From Ochromonas danica (taxonomy: Eukaryota; Sar; Chrysophyceae; Chromulinales; Chromulinaceae), in contig VKHL01000101.1 in assembly GCA_015146655.1 (NCBI GenBank), positions 39,722-103,721 of the forward strand: 64,000 nt of DNA, in the 5' to 3' direction. Made by a program: the position numbers and the translations under genes. Shown here one piece after another: positions 11,148-23,053 of the stretch. Every line of letters begins with the position of its first letter. The stretch's first letter is position 1. Under the pieces are notes generated by a model, which was not told the origin of the DNA, searched no databases, and saw nothing but the letters and a program-made list of their open reading frames with translations.

Positions 11148-11984
11148 ATGAGTGGTAATGCTGCTTTACGAAGATGTCGATCTTTTAATCTTCTTTCAAC
11201 AGGTCCTATAGACTATCTAAAAGCTTGGAGTTATCAAAAAGCACTAGTAGAATCTTGTAATGAAGTTCGTAAAGCATCTCTACTAACAGCAGGTGGTGGT
11301 AATAATACTACTACGACCGATGCTTTGCTCTTTGTCAGTCATCCTCCAGTCTATACACTTGGTCGTGGTGCTGATACTTCAAATATACGATTTGAAATAG
11401 GTGGGAAAGATCAACCTTCAGTCTATAAGATAGAACGTGGTGGTGATGTAACATTTCATGGACCTGGACAATTAGTCATTTATCCAATACTTGATCTAAA
11501 TCATCATAAACGAGATTTACATTGGTATGTTAGAACATTAGAACAAAGTGTGATTGATGTTCTAAGAGATTGTTATGGAATAGAAGGAAGCCGTGATGCT
11601 ATTAATTCAGGTGTCTTTGTCAACAAACAAAAGATTTGTGCTGTTGGTATGACAGCAAGTCGTTGGATTACAATGCATGGATTAGCTTTGAATGTTCATT
11701 CTGATCTTTCTTATTTCCAAAGAATTGTTCCATGTGGGATTAATGCAGAAGGATATGGAGTGTGTCGATTACAGGATTTGGTTGGGTCAATGATGTCTTC
11801 GTCTGTCTCTGTGGAGAAGGTGGCGGAGCAAATGGCCGAGAGGTTAGCACAGAACTTTCAATTGGATTTAGTCGAGCAAGAGAAGCCTTTGGAGACTTTG
11901 GAGGCCTTGGTCAAGAACTATCCTGACATAGCGTCTAGCTTCCCTGTGAAGCAAGGTGGTAGTGATAGTTCCAGCAACAGTTGA
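11148..11984 (+). CDS. lipB: Octanoyl-[acyl-carrier-protein]:protein N-octanoyltransferase (LipB)
   Basis: Moves octanoyl from acyl carrier protein to lipoyl-domain lysines, the first step of lipoate synthesis for pyruvate and 2-oxoglutarate dehydrogenases and the glycine cleavage system. Intronless, 278 residues. Signatures: HPPVYTLGRGAD (65-76), RGGDVTFHGPGQLV (97-110), catalytic Lys162 in KICAVGM, RWITMHGLALNV (172-183) and catalytic Cys196 in IVPCGI. Length is near the family's 210-270. The N-terminus (MSGNAALRRCRSFNLLSTG) is Arg-rich and could be a short mitochondrial presequence. All active-site residues are present, so it should be functional. Confidence 0.95.
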   Translation: MSGNAALRRCRSFNLLSTGPIDYLKAWSYQKALVESCNEVRKASLLTAGGGNNTTTTDALLFVSHPPVYTLGRGADTSNIRFEIGGKDQPSVYKIERGGDVTFHGPGQLVIYPILDLNHHKRDLHWYVRTLEQSVIDVLRDCYGIEGSRDAINSGVFVNKQKICAVGMTASRWITMHGLALNVHSDLSYFQRIVPCGINAEGYGVCRLQDLVGSMMSSSVSVEKVAEQMAERLAQNFQLDLVEQEKPLETLEALVKNYPDIASSFPVKQGGSDSSSNS

Positions 11985-12094
11985 TGTCGTGGTAGTCTGC
12001 TAGTCTTTGTCATAGATAAAGTAACAGTTATACTTTACATCTACTTCAAAGGACGGGGAAGTTAGTACAAATAGTTGGTAGAGGGAACTTCTTG

Positions 12095-15000
12095 CTAATC
12101 AACAACGATCACGTTCTCAGATGGAACTTGATCTTTTCGCACCTCATGAGATGTCTGTTCTGATGCCATAGGAACTCCAGTAGTCGTAGCAGCAGCAGCA
12201 GCAGTGGGTTCAGAAGACTTTGTGGCGCAATCTTCTGCAGCAGGTGCTGGTTGATCTGATACTGCTGCTTTGGCTCTATTACTCAGCCTAGCCCTTAACT
12301 CTTCCAGCCTTCTCTTCTTCATCGCTTCCAGTTTCTTTGTCTCCTCAATCAATAAGGTATCAATTATTTGCTTTATCTCTCCCTTGACAAAGGTTTCAAA
12401 TTGATTGACCACATCAGGTGCATACTTTGCCACAAAGTCGGGAGCAAGGTACTCCTGAGGAGAAGGGGCCAACGTGAGAAGAGCAATCTCAAAGACACGC
12501 AGTTTATTCTGATAATCTTGCGTGGACTTTGAAGCACCTTGGATCCCATACTTGCAAAACAATTCATGAAGCTGTTGGATCACTGCACAACGCTGTTCAT
12601 TAGTGATGGAAGCTCTCCAAGAGCCAGGGGGAGATATCTTGGAAGGATCAATCTGTTGAGAATCATCTGGGAGAATCTCATATGTCTGCAAAGCATTTTT
12701 ATGATGAATAAGCCAATTCATCATATACACAGTCTCATGCTTCACATTATATTGCACCATAACTTTGCGCTCCACGTAGCTGCGCAAAGATCCCTTCTCC
12801 GCCGCAGTCAGATGGAAAGTCAGAAAGTCTCTCTTGGAGGATTTTTTGTCCTTGTTGCTCAATGATGCACTGACATTTTCACTGGCCAATTGGCCTTGGG
12901 TGGACTCAACAGCAGCACCTTGTATATTTCCAGAAGATGGTAGCTCTTGTGGTTGCGGCTCTGATTGCTTGGAGGGCGGAAGTTCGGGAATTTTAGGCTT
13001 GGGAAGCTGCTTCGGTTTGGGTTTGTAAATCCCTTTCTCAAAACGGAAAGCACGTTCCAGTTCTCGATAAAGCTCACTGCGAGGATCTAAATCCACATCT
13101 TTTTGTGTCATTGTGAAAAACATTCTAATCGCAGGAAACAACCAAGAGAGCCTCGTTTCGACGTTTGCAGGAGAGCCGCGAGGGTATACCACGTGCCATG
13201 CATTTAAAGTTGCTAGCCGTTCATCTCTCATTTGCTTGACAGCCATAGCAACATAGTAATTTCGATTATCATCAGTGACTGATTCGCCAAGAGTCTGCAT
13301 GAGTCGAGAAATGAAGAATAAGCCACTGATGCGAGCATTGAGTGAATCCTCCAATTGTTTATTTGCAGCCGTACAAGGAAGAATAAGGTTTAGTGGCGAA
13401 AGAATAGTTAACAAGGCAACAATAGCTTCTTCCATTATTTGCCGATTTCTGTTGGGCGTAAAGCTGTTTGATCAGTTCAAGCATAAGTACATAGCAAACA
13501 TCCATGAAGCAAGAAAGCAAAACATACCAAAACTTTGGTTCCAAGAGATCCTTCATGCCTGCTCTGATCAATGTAGTAGAACATATTCCTAGCATTGTTG
13601 CCATTTGCTGCACAGTTCGATTGGATACATGTCGCATGGTGTGCAAAGCATCTAAGAAAGAGAATGAGATAAAACCCAGTGAAATGGAACATCGCCATAA
13701 AATAACTGCGAGGAGCGCTTACCAAGAAAGATAGTCACTTTAGTTTCTGATGGAAGTTTTTCGTTTACTCCAGCATAGGTAAAGACAACTTTTGTAGCTT
13801 CTTCAGTTGTTAGAGCTTGTCGGCTCAAATCAGCATCCTCCGCCTCTCCAGTTTTGACAGTGTTTCCACCCTTGACAGTCTCTTTGGGCTGAGATTCACT
13901 TTCTTGCAATTGCTTCGTCGCCGTATCGTTTGCCTTCTTTAAATGATAAATCAACCGAAACAACTCGCCACGAGCGATTTCTGAACCAGTTTTAAATCGG
14001 ATGTCAAAGTTTGGAATTTCCGCCAGATTCTTAAAACGAGAGCGAATCCGCTGCTCATCTCGACTCAAGCGCGCTTGAATATCCTCCAGTTTGCAAAAGC
14101 GCAAAGGATGGTGCTCAGACAAATTGAGAATGTTCTTCTTTGATTCCTTGGCATCGCCTTCATCTTTGACCTCCTCTTCTTCCACCTCCTTTCCTTCTTC
14201 CTTCTCCTCATCGAGAGGCACATCATCCTCAGCAAGTGCTCCCTCAACGTCGAATTCCATGCACTCCTGACTGCAACGGATATAACAAGCGGTCGAAGGC
14301 AACACATAACGCTTTGCTTTGAAGAATTTTGACTCTCCAATAATCAAAGCATCAGCAGGGAGACAGTCCTCACAATAGGCCAATGGACACACCTCGCAAC
14401 GAAAGAGTAGTGCCGCGGCACTGGAAGTGCGGCAACAAGAAGTGCATGCATGGTGAGGACAAGACCACTTTCCAGCTGGTAGCCGTTTTAATCCCAAGCA
14501 CGATATATGAAATGATAATGGACAGTTATCACACAAGATAATGTCGCCACCATCCCAACACGCTTGACAGTGATCTTGATGATCGAAATCTCTGCCCGCA
14601 ACTTGCTTGCCGTGATGCTGCTGAGTATGAATAAAGACGGAATTTTTATTACTGTTCATGGGCACACCCTTTCTTCGGAATCCTTCAAGAATGTTGCGCT
14701 CTTTTGGCGGAACATGAGCTGACTGCGTTTTCCGGGGTTCTGTGCGAAGAGTTTGCACAATCCCAACGCCTTCAACGTTAATCTCGACCATCCGATTCCT
14801 TATTTGACGCTTAGGCCGCTTCTCTACGGGCTCGATAACATCTTCCATCATAGCATCAGCTAATACAGGCTCTTCACTTGGGACAGCATCTTCCTCTGTC
14901 GGTACAGTATGGCGAAGATTATCGATAGAGATTAAAGGCTCAGTTTCATTGAAAGTCGCTATCGACATCTCTTGATTCTCGTTCAAACAGATGGTGCGGG

Positions 15001-17735
15001 TTGCATTTGAAGGTGTGTCATCGTTTTCTGCAGTAGCATCAGCAGATGTCTCTGAATTCGCAGATGGTCCAAACCCACGAGAACGGTCAATGATCGCATC
15101 GATATGTTCATCTGTAATGACGTTTTCATCAGCATCATGCATTGAAAATGCAGAATTCCAACCGAACTTTAAAGCGGCAAAAATCTGCGATTGCCCCAGA
15201 TCGCTGGGATTTGTGAGATCATCCTCCACATCCATATTCCCTTCCGCTTCATCTACTAATTCACCATTGTCTCCACTTTCACGTTTACGTTTTCGACCGC
15301 TCTCAGGAATGTCATCGTCTTCGTTGTCATTCTTTGCTATTCCTCGAAGCTCATCCAATGCAAGAGCTGAAGATGTGGAGCCACGGTTGACCATGGAGTC
15401 TAGAAAGAGCTTTTTCTGTGCTCGATGGACAATGCATTCGTCAACACTTCCTTTTGTTACCAGTCGGTAAACATGAACAGGTTTTGTTTGGCCGATTCGA
15501 TGCACACGAGCCATCGCTTGGATATCAGCCTGTTGTCCGAAACAAGTGGCGATGGATGTTAGGCTGGCGACATATGGAAACAATTATGAGGAATATGCAC
15601 AATACCTGTGGGTTCCAGTCACTATCGAATAAAATAACAGTGTCAGCTGTATACAGATTCACGCCTTCACCTCCAGCCCTGGTACTTAAACAGAAAATGG
15701 GAATCTCGGATTTCGCCCGATTAAACATCGTTACGTTCACTTCGCGCATAACACGATTAGTGCTGCCATCTAAACGTTTATATTGATATCCCTTCATATC
15801 GAGATAATCGCATATAATGTCGAGTGTGTGAGTGAATTGAGAGAAAACAACAACTCGGTGCCCCTTCTCAATAAGCTTGGTAAGCAATTTGTCGAGAATT
15901 ACCATCTTCCCACTCGCCGAGATAATCTCAGCAGTTGCGGATCCATCAATGTTCAAATTTTCAATACCAGGGAATAGGAAAGGATGGTTTGCAGCCTTTC
16001 TGAGGTGTGCCAGCAAGCCTAAGAGGGATTTCTTTTCATTGGCAGAGGACGTTAGCCGCCGTAACTCACGACTTTGGGGCGCTGCCTCCACTACAGAGCC
16101 TTGCTGCTGAGAGATCTCTCCCTGAAAGCGCTTCTCCATAGCAGAAAGAACTTTCTTTTCCTTGAGTAAAAGAAATTGAGAAATTTCCTTTTGGAGGGAA
16201 GACATCGGACACTCTACCAGAGTTTCCAACTTTGGAGGAAGTTTTTGCTCAACTTCAGCCTTTAGGCGACGAAGAATGAAAGGACGCATCATGTAATGCG
16301 CTTTATCCAACAACTTGCGATCTATAGATAGCGACGGGGCGGCGCCATTTCGTTGCCCATTAAGATCGAACGCATTTTCGAAGCATGATAAATCCGTAAA
16401 GATGTTGGGAGCAAGAAAGCGGAGGATCACACCAGTCTCGCGGAGATTATTCTGCAAAGGTGTACCCGTCAAAACAATCTTGAAGACAGCCTTGATAGAG
16501 GAACATGCCTTTGAAACTTCAGCCTCGTCATGACGTATGCGATGACCTTCATCAAGGATAACTGTACGCCAAACAATTCGCTTAAGTGCTCTCGATAAAG
16601 CTTGTGACTTAAGCATTTCATATGTTGTTATCACAACTTCCAACTCATTGCATTGAGTGGTAAGAATAGTTCTCAATCGATTGGCCTCACTGGTTTCCGT
16701 TGCATGGACACGAAGTACTTGTAGAGAAGGACAAAAGCGTCTCAACTCATTGCTCCAATTAAATAGAACTGTCAGAGGGATCACAATTAGAAATGGACCT
16801 TTCACCTTGCGTACTCTGATGAGGTAAGTGATAAAAGCAATCGTTTGTAACGTTTCTATCATAACATAACATAACATAACATAGCATAACATGAAACAGT
16901 CAGTTTTTCGCAAAGACCAGCAAATAAAAGACAAGAACTTACTTCCTAAACCCATTTCATCACCAAGAATGCAATTAATAGAGTTGTCATAATTGCTAAC
17001 CAACCAGCTTAAACCTTCTAGTTGATAACTTCGCATTACACAATTCTTGAGATCTCTTGGTTGTTGAATAGCATTCTTGATGTTATCTTGCTTAAGTTTG
17101 TCATGATTAACTGAATGAGTTAGTTTGGTGAAGACCTTCTCATTAACGAAAGGTTTCAAAGCATTGCGATAAGGTGCTAGTGACTTCAAACGGTTCTCAT
17201 TCGCCTCCTCAACGAGGGAGTAGGAGAGAGCCTGTGCTACCCGCCCTTTCTTTGCTTTAGCCTTTGCCTTTGCCTTAGATTTCGATTTTGATTTAAGTTT
17301 GGAGAGGGGCAGGTCATCGTCTGAGTCACTTTGATAATCTCTTGCAATCTTGCCTAAAGAGAAGTCATCAATATCACTGCCACTCTCTTCCTCAGCACTT
17401 CCTCCTTCATCCTCGAACACTTCCTCTTCTTCTTCATATGTTGACTCATTGTCATTGTCATCCTCTTCTTGGACCACCTCCTCCTCCTCCTCCCCGTGTC
17501 CTTCCTGCTCCGAAGAAGAAACATCAAAATCAGAGTCTCGAATCTCATGATTTAATTCTTCTTCTTCCTCCTCCTCTTCTTCCTCGACTTCTTCTTCAAC
17601 TGTTCTCATCTTCTGAGCAAGGGTAGTGTTATCCAGATCGTCTTCTTCTCTTCTTCTTCTTCTTCGAGTGAAGACGTGGTCACCTTCGTCTTCTTCTTCT
17701 TCGTTGTTGTTGTTGTTATCAAAATAGCTCGTCAT
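12095..17735 (-). CDS. SNF2-family chromatin remodeler with C-terminal PHD finger
   Basis: ATP-dependent chromatin remodeling factor. Five exons: 16943..17735, 15606..16855, 13723..15529, 13528..13651 and 12095..13463, giving 1780 residues. The N-terminus (1-130) is strongly acidic, followed by a Lys-Ala run. The SNF2 ATPase starts near 230: DEMGLGKT (Walker A, rebuilt across intron 1), DEGH near 366 (motif II) and LTGTPLQNN (motif III). Helicase C has [19 protein letters not shown], then DSDWNPQ joined to [14 protein letters not shown] across intron 2. Near residue 1000 lies a PHD finger ([16 protein letters not shown]) followed by a second Cys-rich cluster. The tail is basic/helical. No chromodomain or bromodomain was seen. 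ISWI/CHD-like by the helicase, but the PHD position is unusual. Confidence 0.9.
16856..16942 (-). repeat. In-frame 87-bp intron with ATAAC pentamer repeats
   Basis: Intron 1 of the SNF2 gene, 87 bp (29 codons) with no stop codon in frame. It starts GTAAGT and ends ATGATAG, and contains about five tandem ATAAC (plus strand) units at about 16861-16890. Retention would insert 29 residues into Walker A, between DEMGLG and KT. Confidence 0.85.
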
Positions 17736-18018
17736 CGTCCTCTCCCAGCAAACTCAATCACACAGTCAGAGGGATTAGAAAATGCAAATAAATATGAAAG
17801 ATACGATGAAGAAAACTGAAACACAATCCAGCCACAACAGGGCAAGTGAAAAGCTTCCACGAATGGCGAACTTTCAAAATCCCCCTCTCATATACACAGA
17901 ATAGTGAGTTTCAAACCGATATTGTCGATATTTTCAGCTTGATCAATCGAGTTTTTCAACCCCAGGTGATTAACTTAAGACGAGAGTTATCTGGTAAATA
18001 TGAATCAAATCGAGCAAA

Positions 18019-19221
18019 ATGGAGAATTTGTGCTCATCTATAGCACAATTGATACATTTCTCGAATGAAATATTACAAGATCATTTATCTAGAACAGTGC
18101 AGCATGATATTCATGGATCAGAAGAAGAAGCGATTGCCTTCTCAGAGAAGATTATTTTGTTAATTTCTGACCTGTCCAAAACATCCATACAGGCAAACAA
18201 ACTTCAACAAAAGTTAGAACAACGAGAAAAGAGAACTGTAGAATGTCTCCTTCATTTACAAGATTTAGTGCGAAGTCAACAAAAGGAGTTGCAGCGTCTC
18301 TCTCAGAAGCCTGTCACTGTTGACTGCGCCTCAGAGACTGTAGCAGTGGTGGATATGGAGAAGGAGAAGTTATTAGAGGAAGTCAGCCAATTACGTGCTG
18401 AAATGAAAGCGTTGAGAAGGGAGAGAGATGAACAGGTCCAAGCGCTAGAGAGTGCTAATGACAGTCTCACGGGGAGGTTGAAGAGATGTGTCTTGCTGCT
18501 AAAGGCTCAACAAGCACTCATTGACCAGAAGAAACATGACGAAGAAAAACACCCCGAACCTTCCTTTGCCCGTCCTCCCCGCCCACTACCTACTGCTCTC
18601 ATTCATAGACAGTATGACAATACTAACGGCGACGATGATGATGGTGGTGGTGGTGGTTATGATGAGAGAGAGAAGTGGCATATTGACTTTGAAGATAGCA
18701 CTGCAGGATTATCTAAGCATCATGTTCCTACTCCTTCATCAAGGCATAGATATGCACCCGTCAGTCTTCCACCAGTTCCTAGTCTTCCCTCGACTTTGAG
18801 CACAACAGAAAGAGAACAACAGAAGCCTCCGGTTCAAGAGGTGGTGGATTTGGAAGATTACTCAACACACTCTTCTCTTGCGCTCACTGTTAGTTCAATG
18901 AAGTTGGGAAGTATGCACAATCAAGAAGGCCAGCGGGAAGAACTGCTACAGTCACCGCAAGTGGTGGACAATATAGTGACTGAGAAGGAAGAGGACATGG
19001 GAGATGAAGAGGAAGAGCCTAGTTATGATGATGATTCATTGGTAGGAGAGAGCTTTGAAGGCCATGAGAGCTATGAGGGATATGAAATAGATACAGAAAA
19101 AGGTGGTGAACAGGTAGTGGAGGAAGGGGTTGTGTGGGGGAAGAGGCACAGAGAAGAGAATTCCATTGGCTCAACAGAGGATTCATTCGAGTTAGTTCAG
19201 GGCTACTATGATATTGGATGA
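18019..19221 (+). CDS. Coiled-coil protein with acidic tail, unrecognised
   Basis: Intronless, 400 residues, transcribed divergently from the SNF2 gene (283 bp between starts), so the two may share a promoter region. Residues 1-170 are predominantly helical with heptad-like Leu/Glu/Lys patterns (KLQQKLEQREKRTVECLLHLQDL, EKEKLLEEVSQLRAEMKAL), typical of a coiled coil. The rest is low complexity: Asp/Gly run, Pro/Ser-rich part and a very acidic C-terminus (DEEEEPSYDDDS). No membrane segment or enzyme motif. Possibly a cytoskeletal, centrosomal or adaptor protein, but the family is not recognisable by eye. Confidence 0.65.
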   Translation: MENLCSSIAQLIHFSNEILQDHLSRTVQHDIHGSEEEAIAFSEKIILLISDLSKTSIQANKLQQKLEQREKRTVECLLHLQDLVRSQQKELQRLSQKPVTVDCASETVAVVDMEKEKLLEEVSQLRAEMKALRRERDEQVQALESANDSLTGRLKRCVLLLKAQQALIDQKKHDEEKHPEPSFARPPRPLPTALIHRQYDNTNGDDDDGGGGGYDEREKWHIDFEDSTAGLSKHHVPTPSSRHRYAPVSLPPVPSLPSTLSTTEREQQKPPVQEVVDLEDYSTHSSLALTVSSMKLGSMHNQEGQREELLQSPQVVDNIVTEKEEDMGDEEEEPSYDDDSLVGESFEGHESYEGYEIDTEKGGEQVVEEGVVWGKRHREENSIGSTEDSFELVQGYYDIG

Positions 19222-19853
19222 TGAGTTTAGCCTTGAAGTGAAATAACTACCCCATCTTCTTTCTCTTCACATTGTTCGGAAGTACTATTGTGGACACCTA
19301 CATTCTCTGCAAGTCGCCTTCTGAACAACGAGCGAGTCTACAGTATCTTACGGCGAGTGGTGTGGAGTTACGGTTACAGTAACTGTAAACTGCAATCATT
19401 CCGATGACCCGAAGAGCTGACAAAATGTATTCTATGATACAAGCAATCTCAGGAACACTTCGAATGGCATTTTTAATGCTTATTATTGCCACTATTAACA
19501 TCGTAATGTTACTAAACAAACTTACCATTAATCTCTGTTGAATTAAACTGGTTAGATATGCAAATAAATAATTAGACTATCTGAATCTGTCCGTCTGGCC
19601 TTTTAGCTTGCTGCTCGGATCTGGGTTGGGTTTTGATTGGGTTTTGATTGGGTTTTTGTTGGGTTGAGATTGATCATCATCCTCTTGTTCTTTTGTTCGG
19701 ACAAACAGCCAATAGGCTGTTAGTGCTGTTTTATAGTCCTCATCTGTCTCGAGGATATTGGACTCTTAGTTGATTTATTTCTTGATCTGATTGATCATTC
19801 ACTCGGAGGAAATTCACAATCATCTTTTCTACCACCTCTTTTCACCTCTGGCC
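19222..19853. other. Intergenic with G-T rich short repeats
   Basis: About 630 bp. At about 19623-19668 there is an imperfect tandem GGGTTTTGATT repeat. A minus-strand open frame at 19298-19528 has no family resemblance. The long open frame of the next gene extends upstream to a TTG at 19791, but the first ATG is at 19854. Confidence 0.45.
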
Positions 19854-21338
19854 ATGTTAAATCAGCGACTAAGACAATCATCATTAGGTTTTGGTATGGA
19901 TAATCCTGCTTCTATAACACGTGCTTCCAATGGAAGCTCAACAACTCAAGTTAACAAGGATGACCCTCTTGCGAATGATCAAACGAAAGAGAAGTATCCT
20001 AATTACCATGGACATGGAGAATATTACCCCAAACCTTTGGTTTTATTTTCCATAGATATATCACATTGGTCTCCTACTCTCCAATCATTTGTTTTGATTG
20101 GTGGGTTAATCTTCTTCATGTGTATCTATGGGTATTATCAAGAGTTAGTTATCTATGGATGGTTTGATCGGAAATTGTCGATCTTCTCTACTTTCCTTCA
20201 TTTCTTAGGATGTTCTATCTTTGCTCAGATTCAACGTCATGTTTCTCATACAGTCAATAGTCGTAATTTCCCACCTGGGTCTTCACAAGCGTCTTCAGCA
20301 GCATCTTGTCAACAATTTGCGATGTCCATGGGTACCGCTCCTCCTAGAATAGCTGTAGGATATTATCTTCTCTTGGTCTTGACCAAAACAGTAGCACAAG
20401 GAATGTCCAATCTATCTATGACACAGATTAACTATCCTGCTAAAGTGTTATTCAAGTCAGCTAATCCTATTGTGACGATGATCATTGGAGCATGCTGGCT
20501 GAAGAGAAGCTATCCATCAAGAGATTATGTAGTGGTAATCCTGTTAGTACTGGGTTTATATGTTTTCATCACTGGTGACCTTCAGAATGCGCCTCATAGT
20601 ACTGGATGGGGTATATTCTATGTTGTTTTATCCATGTTTGGATCTGCTGGAGTCCCCATGATCCAAGAACATTGTATTGCTACCTATCATGCTACGGTGG
20701 AAGATCTTTTGTACTATTCTTATATTGGTAGTACTTTGATATCTCTTATTCTTGCTGTTTGCAGTGGCGAGTTTAGTATGGGTATCTCCTTCCTAATGAA
20801 TAGTGGCTCCGTGCATACCTGGTTTATCTTCATCGCCTTTTGCTCGTTTAGCTTTCTTGGGGCCAACTTTTCCACTGCTATTACAGCACAATATGGTGCC
20901 TTAGTGAATGGAATAGCAAATACCTTTCGTAAAGCCGCAACAATTGCTATGAGCTTTCTTCTCTTTCCTGAAAGAAATGAGATTACAAACCACAAGATAT
21001 TTGGAGCTCTAATATTCTTCAGTGGGTTATTGGTGAGAATCTTTGTTAGCCATAGGAAAGACCGTCTTCCTCACAATAGCGGGCCCTATTCTCCCAAAAA
21101 GGAGAGAATGGTTGAATGCTTAACCAATGCTGTGACACCGCCTACTAATCAAATGTATATAAATGCAAACGCACAAATGCTGGCATTGAGCGAAAGCACA
21201 CAGAACCTATTGGATATCGAGTCTGCCTGTCCAAACAGCATCCATACCGAGGAGATGAGAGGCGATGTAGAGGAAATGGACCTAGATATCGAAGATGAGC
21301 TGGAAGAAAGTGCAGTCATGCTGAATACGCGGTTGTGA
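19854..21338 (+). CDS. UAA/SLC35B-type nucleotide-sugar or PAPS transporter
   Basis: Golgi/ER antiporter of the drug/metabolite superfamily, intronless, 494 residues from the ATG at 19854. About ten membrane helices. Family features: SLSMTQINYPAKVLFKSANPI (conserved YPAK-hFKS-PV element of UAA/SLC35B proteins), a GLYVFITGDL helix end, VPMIQEHCI, and the late FSTAITAQYGALVNGIANTFRKA, matching the conserved segment before the last helices. The SLC35B2/B3 branch carries PAPS to Golgi sulfotransferases and other UAA members carry UDP-sugars; the substrate cannot be decided by eye. A soluble acidic C-terminal tail (about 100 residues) is extra. Confidence 0.85.
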   Translation: MLNQRLRQSSLGFGMDNPASITRASNGSSTTQVNKDDPLANDQTKEKYPNYHGHGEYYPKPLVLFSIDISHWSPTLQSFVLIGGLIFFMCIYGYYQELVIYGWFDRKLSIFSTFLHFLGCSIFAQIQRHVSHTVNSRNFPPGSSQASSAASCQQFAMSMGTAPPRIAVGYYLLLVLTKTVAQGMSNLSMTQINYPAKVLFKSANPIVTMIIGACWLKRSYPSRDYVVVILLVLGLYVFITGDLQNAPHSTGWGIFYVVLSMFGSAGVPMIQEHCIATYHATVEDLLYYSYIGSTLISLILAVCSGEFSMGISFLMNSGSVHTWFIFIAFCSFSFLGANFSTAITAQYGALVNGIANTFRKAATIAMSFLLFPERNEITNHKIFGALIFFSGLLVRIFVSHRKDRLPHNSGPYSPKKERMVECLTNAVTPPTNQMYINANAQMLALSESTQNLLDIESACPNSIHTEEMRGDVEEMDLDIEDELEESAVMLNTRL

Positions 21339-21660
21339 CAGTGGTAGTTCCAATAGATAAAAATAGTTGTGTATGTGTGGGTGGGGTAAATAAGGTTGTT
21401 TATTAGTTCGCGTCAGATTGCCCTTGATATTGATAAGGCGGTCACATTTTTATTTGTAGACTTCGTGGAGGATGATGAATGCTTAGTGTGAAGAGAGAGA
21501 TTAAGATTGGACATGAGCAGGGGCGGAGCTGTACGCTAGGTGGTGTCAATAGAGCTATGTTTTCCGTAGGAATTGTTTCAACGTTCAAGCACTATGACTC
21601 AGATGCATTTAAAAATAGGATAAAAATGCTGGCGAGCTAACTACAGTTTGTCTCTGTCAT
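21339..21660. other. Tail-to-tail intergenic region
   Basis: About 320 bp between the 3' ends of two convergent genes. Nothing beyond ordinary AT-rich sequence was seen. Confidence 0.45.
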
Positions 21661-22738
21661 TCATGTGAAGTCTCTCTCATCTGGTATGTAGTTCTTCTTC
21701 CAATCTGCATAGTGAGAAGTCTTCTTCCAATCATAGTAGAACTCAATGACTTCTTTAACTGTCTTCGTTTTGATCTAATAATTCATCGACAAGGAAATAA
21801 GTCACTTGTTTGGTAAGATGGGAGGCTAGCTTACATATTTCTGAATAAGATTGAAGTTTTTGCCAAAGAGCATTATGGCAGCTTCAAAAACAGATACTTC
21901 ATATGGACTCCAACGCTCTAGTAGGATGAGCAAGATCATGGGTAAATTGTATTCAAAGAGCCCATATAATATAGATTTCTTACCCATAACTGTGGGATAA
22001 CGCAAAGGACTGACCAAATACCCAAGTGCATTGATTCGTTCTAAAGGATACTAAATCACATACCCACGAGTTAATAACAGACAAAGGAAAAATAAGCTAA
22101 ATTCTCTATTGTTGAGATCAATTATATATATAATATGTCTGCCATGTCCATCACATGTGAGAGTGATATGAGAGAGTAGGGATGAATGAATGCCAACAAG
22201 AGAGAGACAGAGAGAAGGAATGTGAAAAGAAGATACACTTACTCTTCCTTTTTCAGGCGCAAAACCAAAGGGACCAACAGTGATTTGTGTAGGAAACATC
22301 ATTTCACTGATGAAATCCACATACCGATCATTCATCACATCTTTAGGACCTAACAACAAATAAATCAAAAACAAGAGAAATAAAGGATTCAAATCATTAA
22401 GAAAGATAGTCAAGGAGGTAGTAGGGATAGAATCATCACAATATACTAACTACCTTTGGTATAAACGGAGGGTTTGTTAGGTTTCGTTGTGGAAGTTGAT
22501 TCTAATTTCACTTCAGCTTTGGTTTCAACTTTATGAGGATGTCCCTCTTTACCATGACCAATGCGTGGTCGAGAAGGTGTGTGACCGACCTCTGGATCAT
22601 CTTCTAATGATCTACAGTGGTAGGCATAGCCATGGGGAGTCTAATATGAGGACATTGATTTCAATGAGAATAAGACAACAAATTTTACCTTTTACTTCCC
22701 AATTCACTTGTCAATTCCTTTTTCTCTTCTAAAGACAT
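21661..22738 (-). CDS. ELM2/SANT domain protein (corepressor-like)
   Basis: Five small exons: 22689..22738, 22454..22611, 22243..22349, 21835..22050 and 21661..21774, all GT-AG with matching phases, giving 214 residues. After a basic, disordered N-terminus comes MMFPTQITVGPFGFAPEKGR, like the start of an ELM2 domain, then a helical part (LFEYNLPMILLILLE). A clear SANT domain follows: WSPYEVSVFEAAIMLFGKNF, then across the last intron IKTKTVKEVIEFYYDWKKT. Such ELM2-SANT modules recruit and activate class I histone deacetylases (family knowledge on MTA, CoREST, MIER and MIDEAS). It is much smaller than animal members. The SANT call is strong; the ELM2 call is moderate. Confidence 0.82.
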
Positions 22739-23053
22739 TTGGACAAGCTTTGATAGTGGAAAGGAGGTCAATATAGATTTTCTTTTATTTGCTTCAGAGG
22801 GTGTGGAATGTTTGGTGTTATCATGGAGCGCGGGAAAAACGTGCTCGATTCAAACCTTTCACCTAGGAATTATTCCTACTATCATATGCTGCTGTAGACC
22901 TACTGTAGTAGGTCTAAATAGGGTGAAAAATAGTGAAGAGTGGATTCATTAAATTACACACTTCCAATTCAAGCAACAGAATAGAGATAGTTTGGCGATA
23001 ATTTCATATTAACATTGCAATGGACCCATTTTGAATCGCATTAGCACACATGA
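22739..23053. other. Intergenic, no gene seen
   Basis: About 315 bp between the start of the ELM2/SANT gene and the 3' end of the GTPase gene. AT-rich, with no recognised feature. Confidence 0.45.

Noticed and set aside
12834-13028. Small plus-strand Gly/Ser/Cys-rich frame inside the SNF2 gene
   Set aside because: Antisense shadow of the Pro/Lys-rich C-terminal region of the remodeler.
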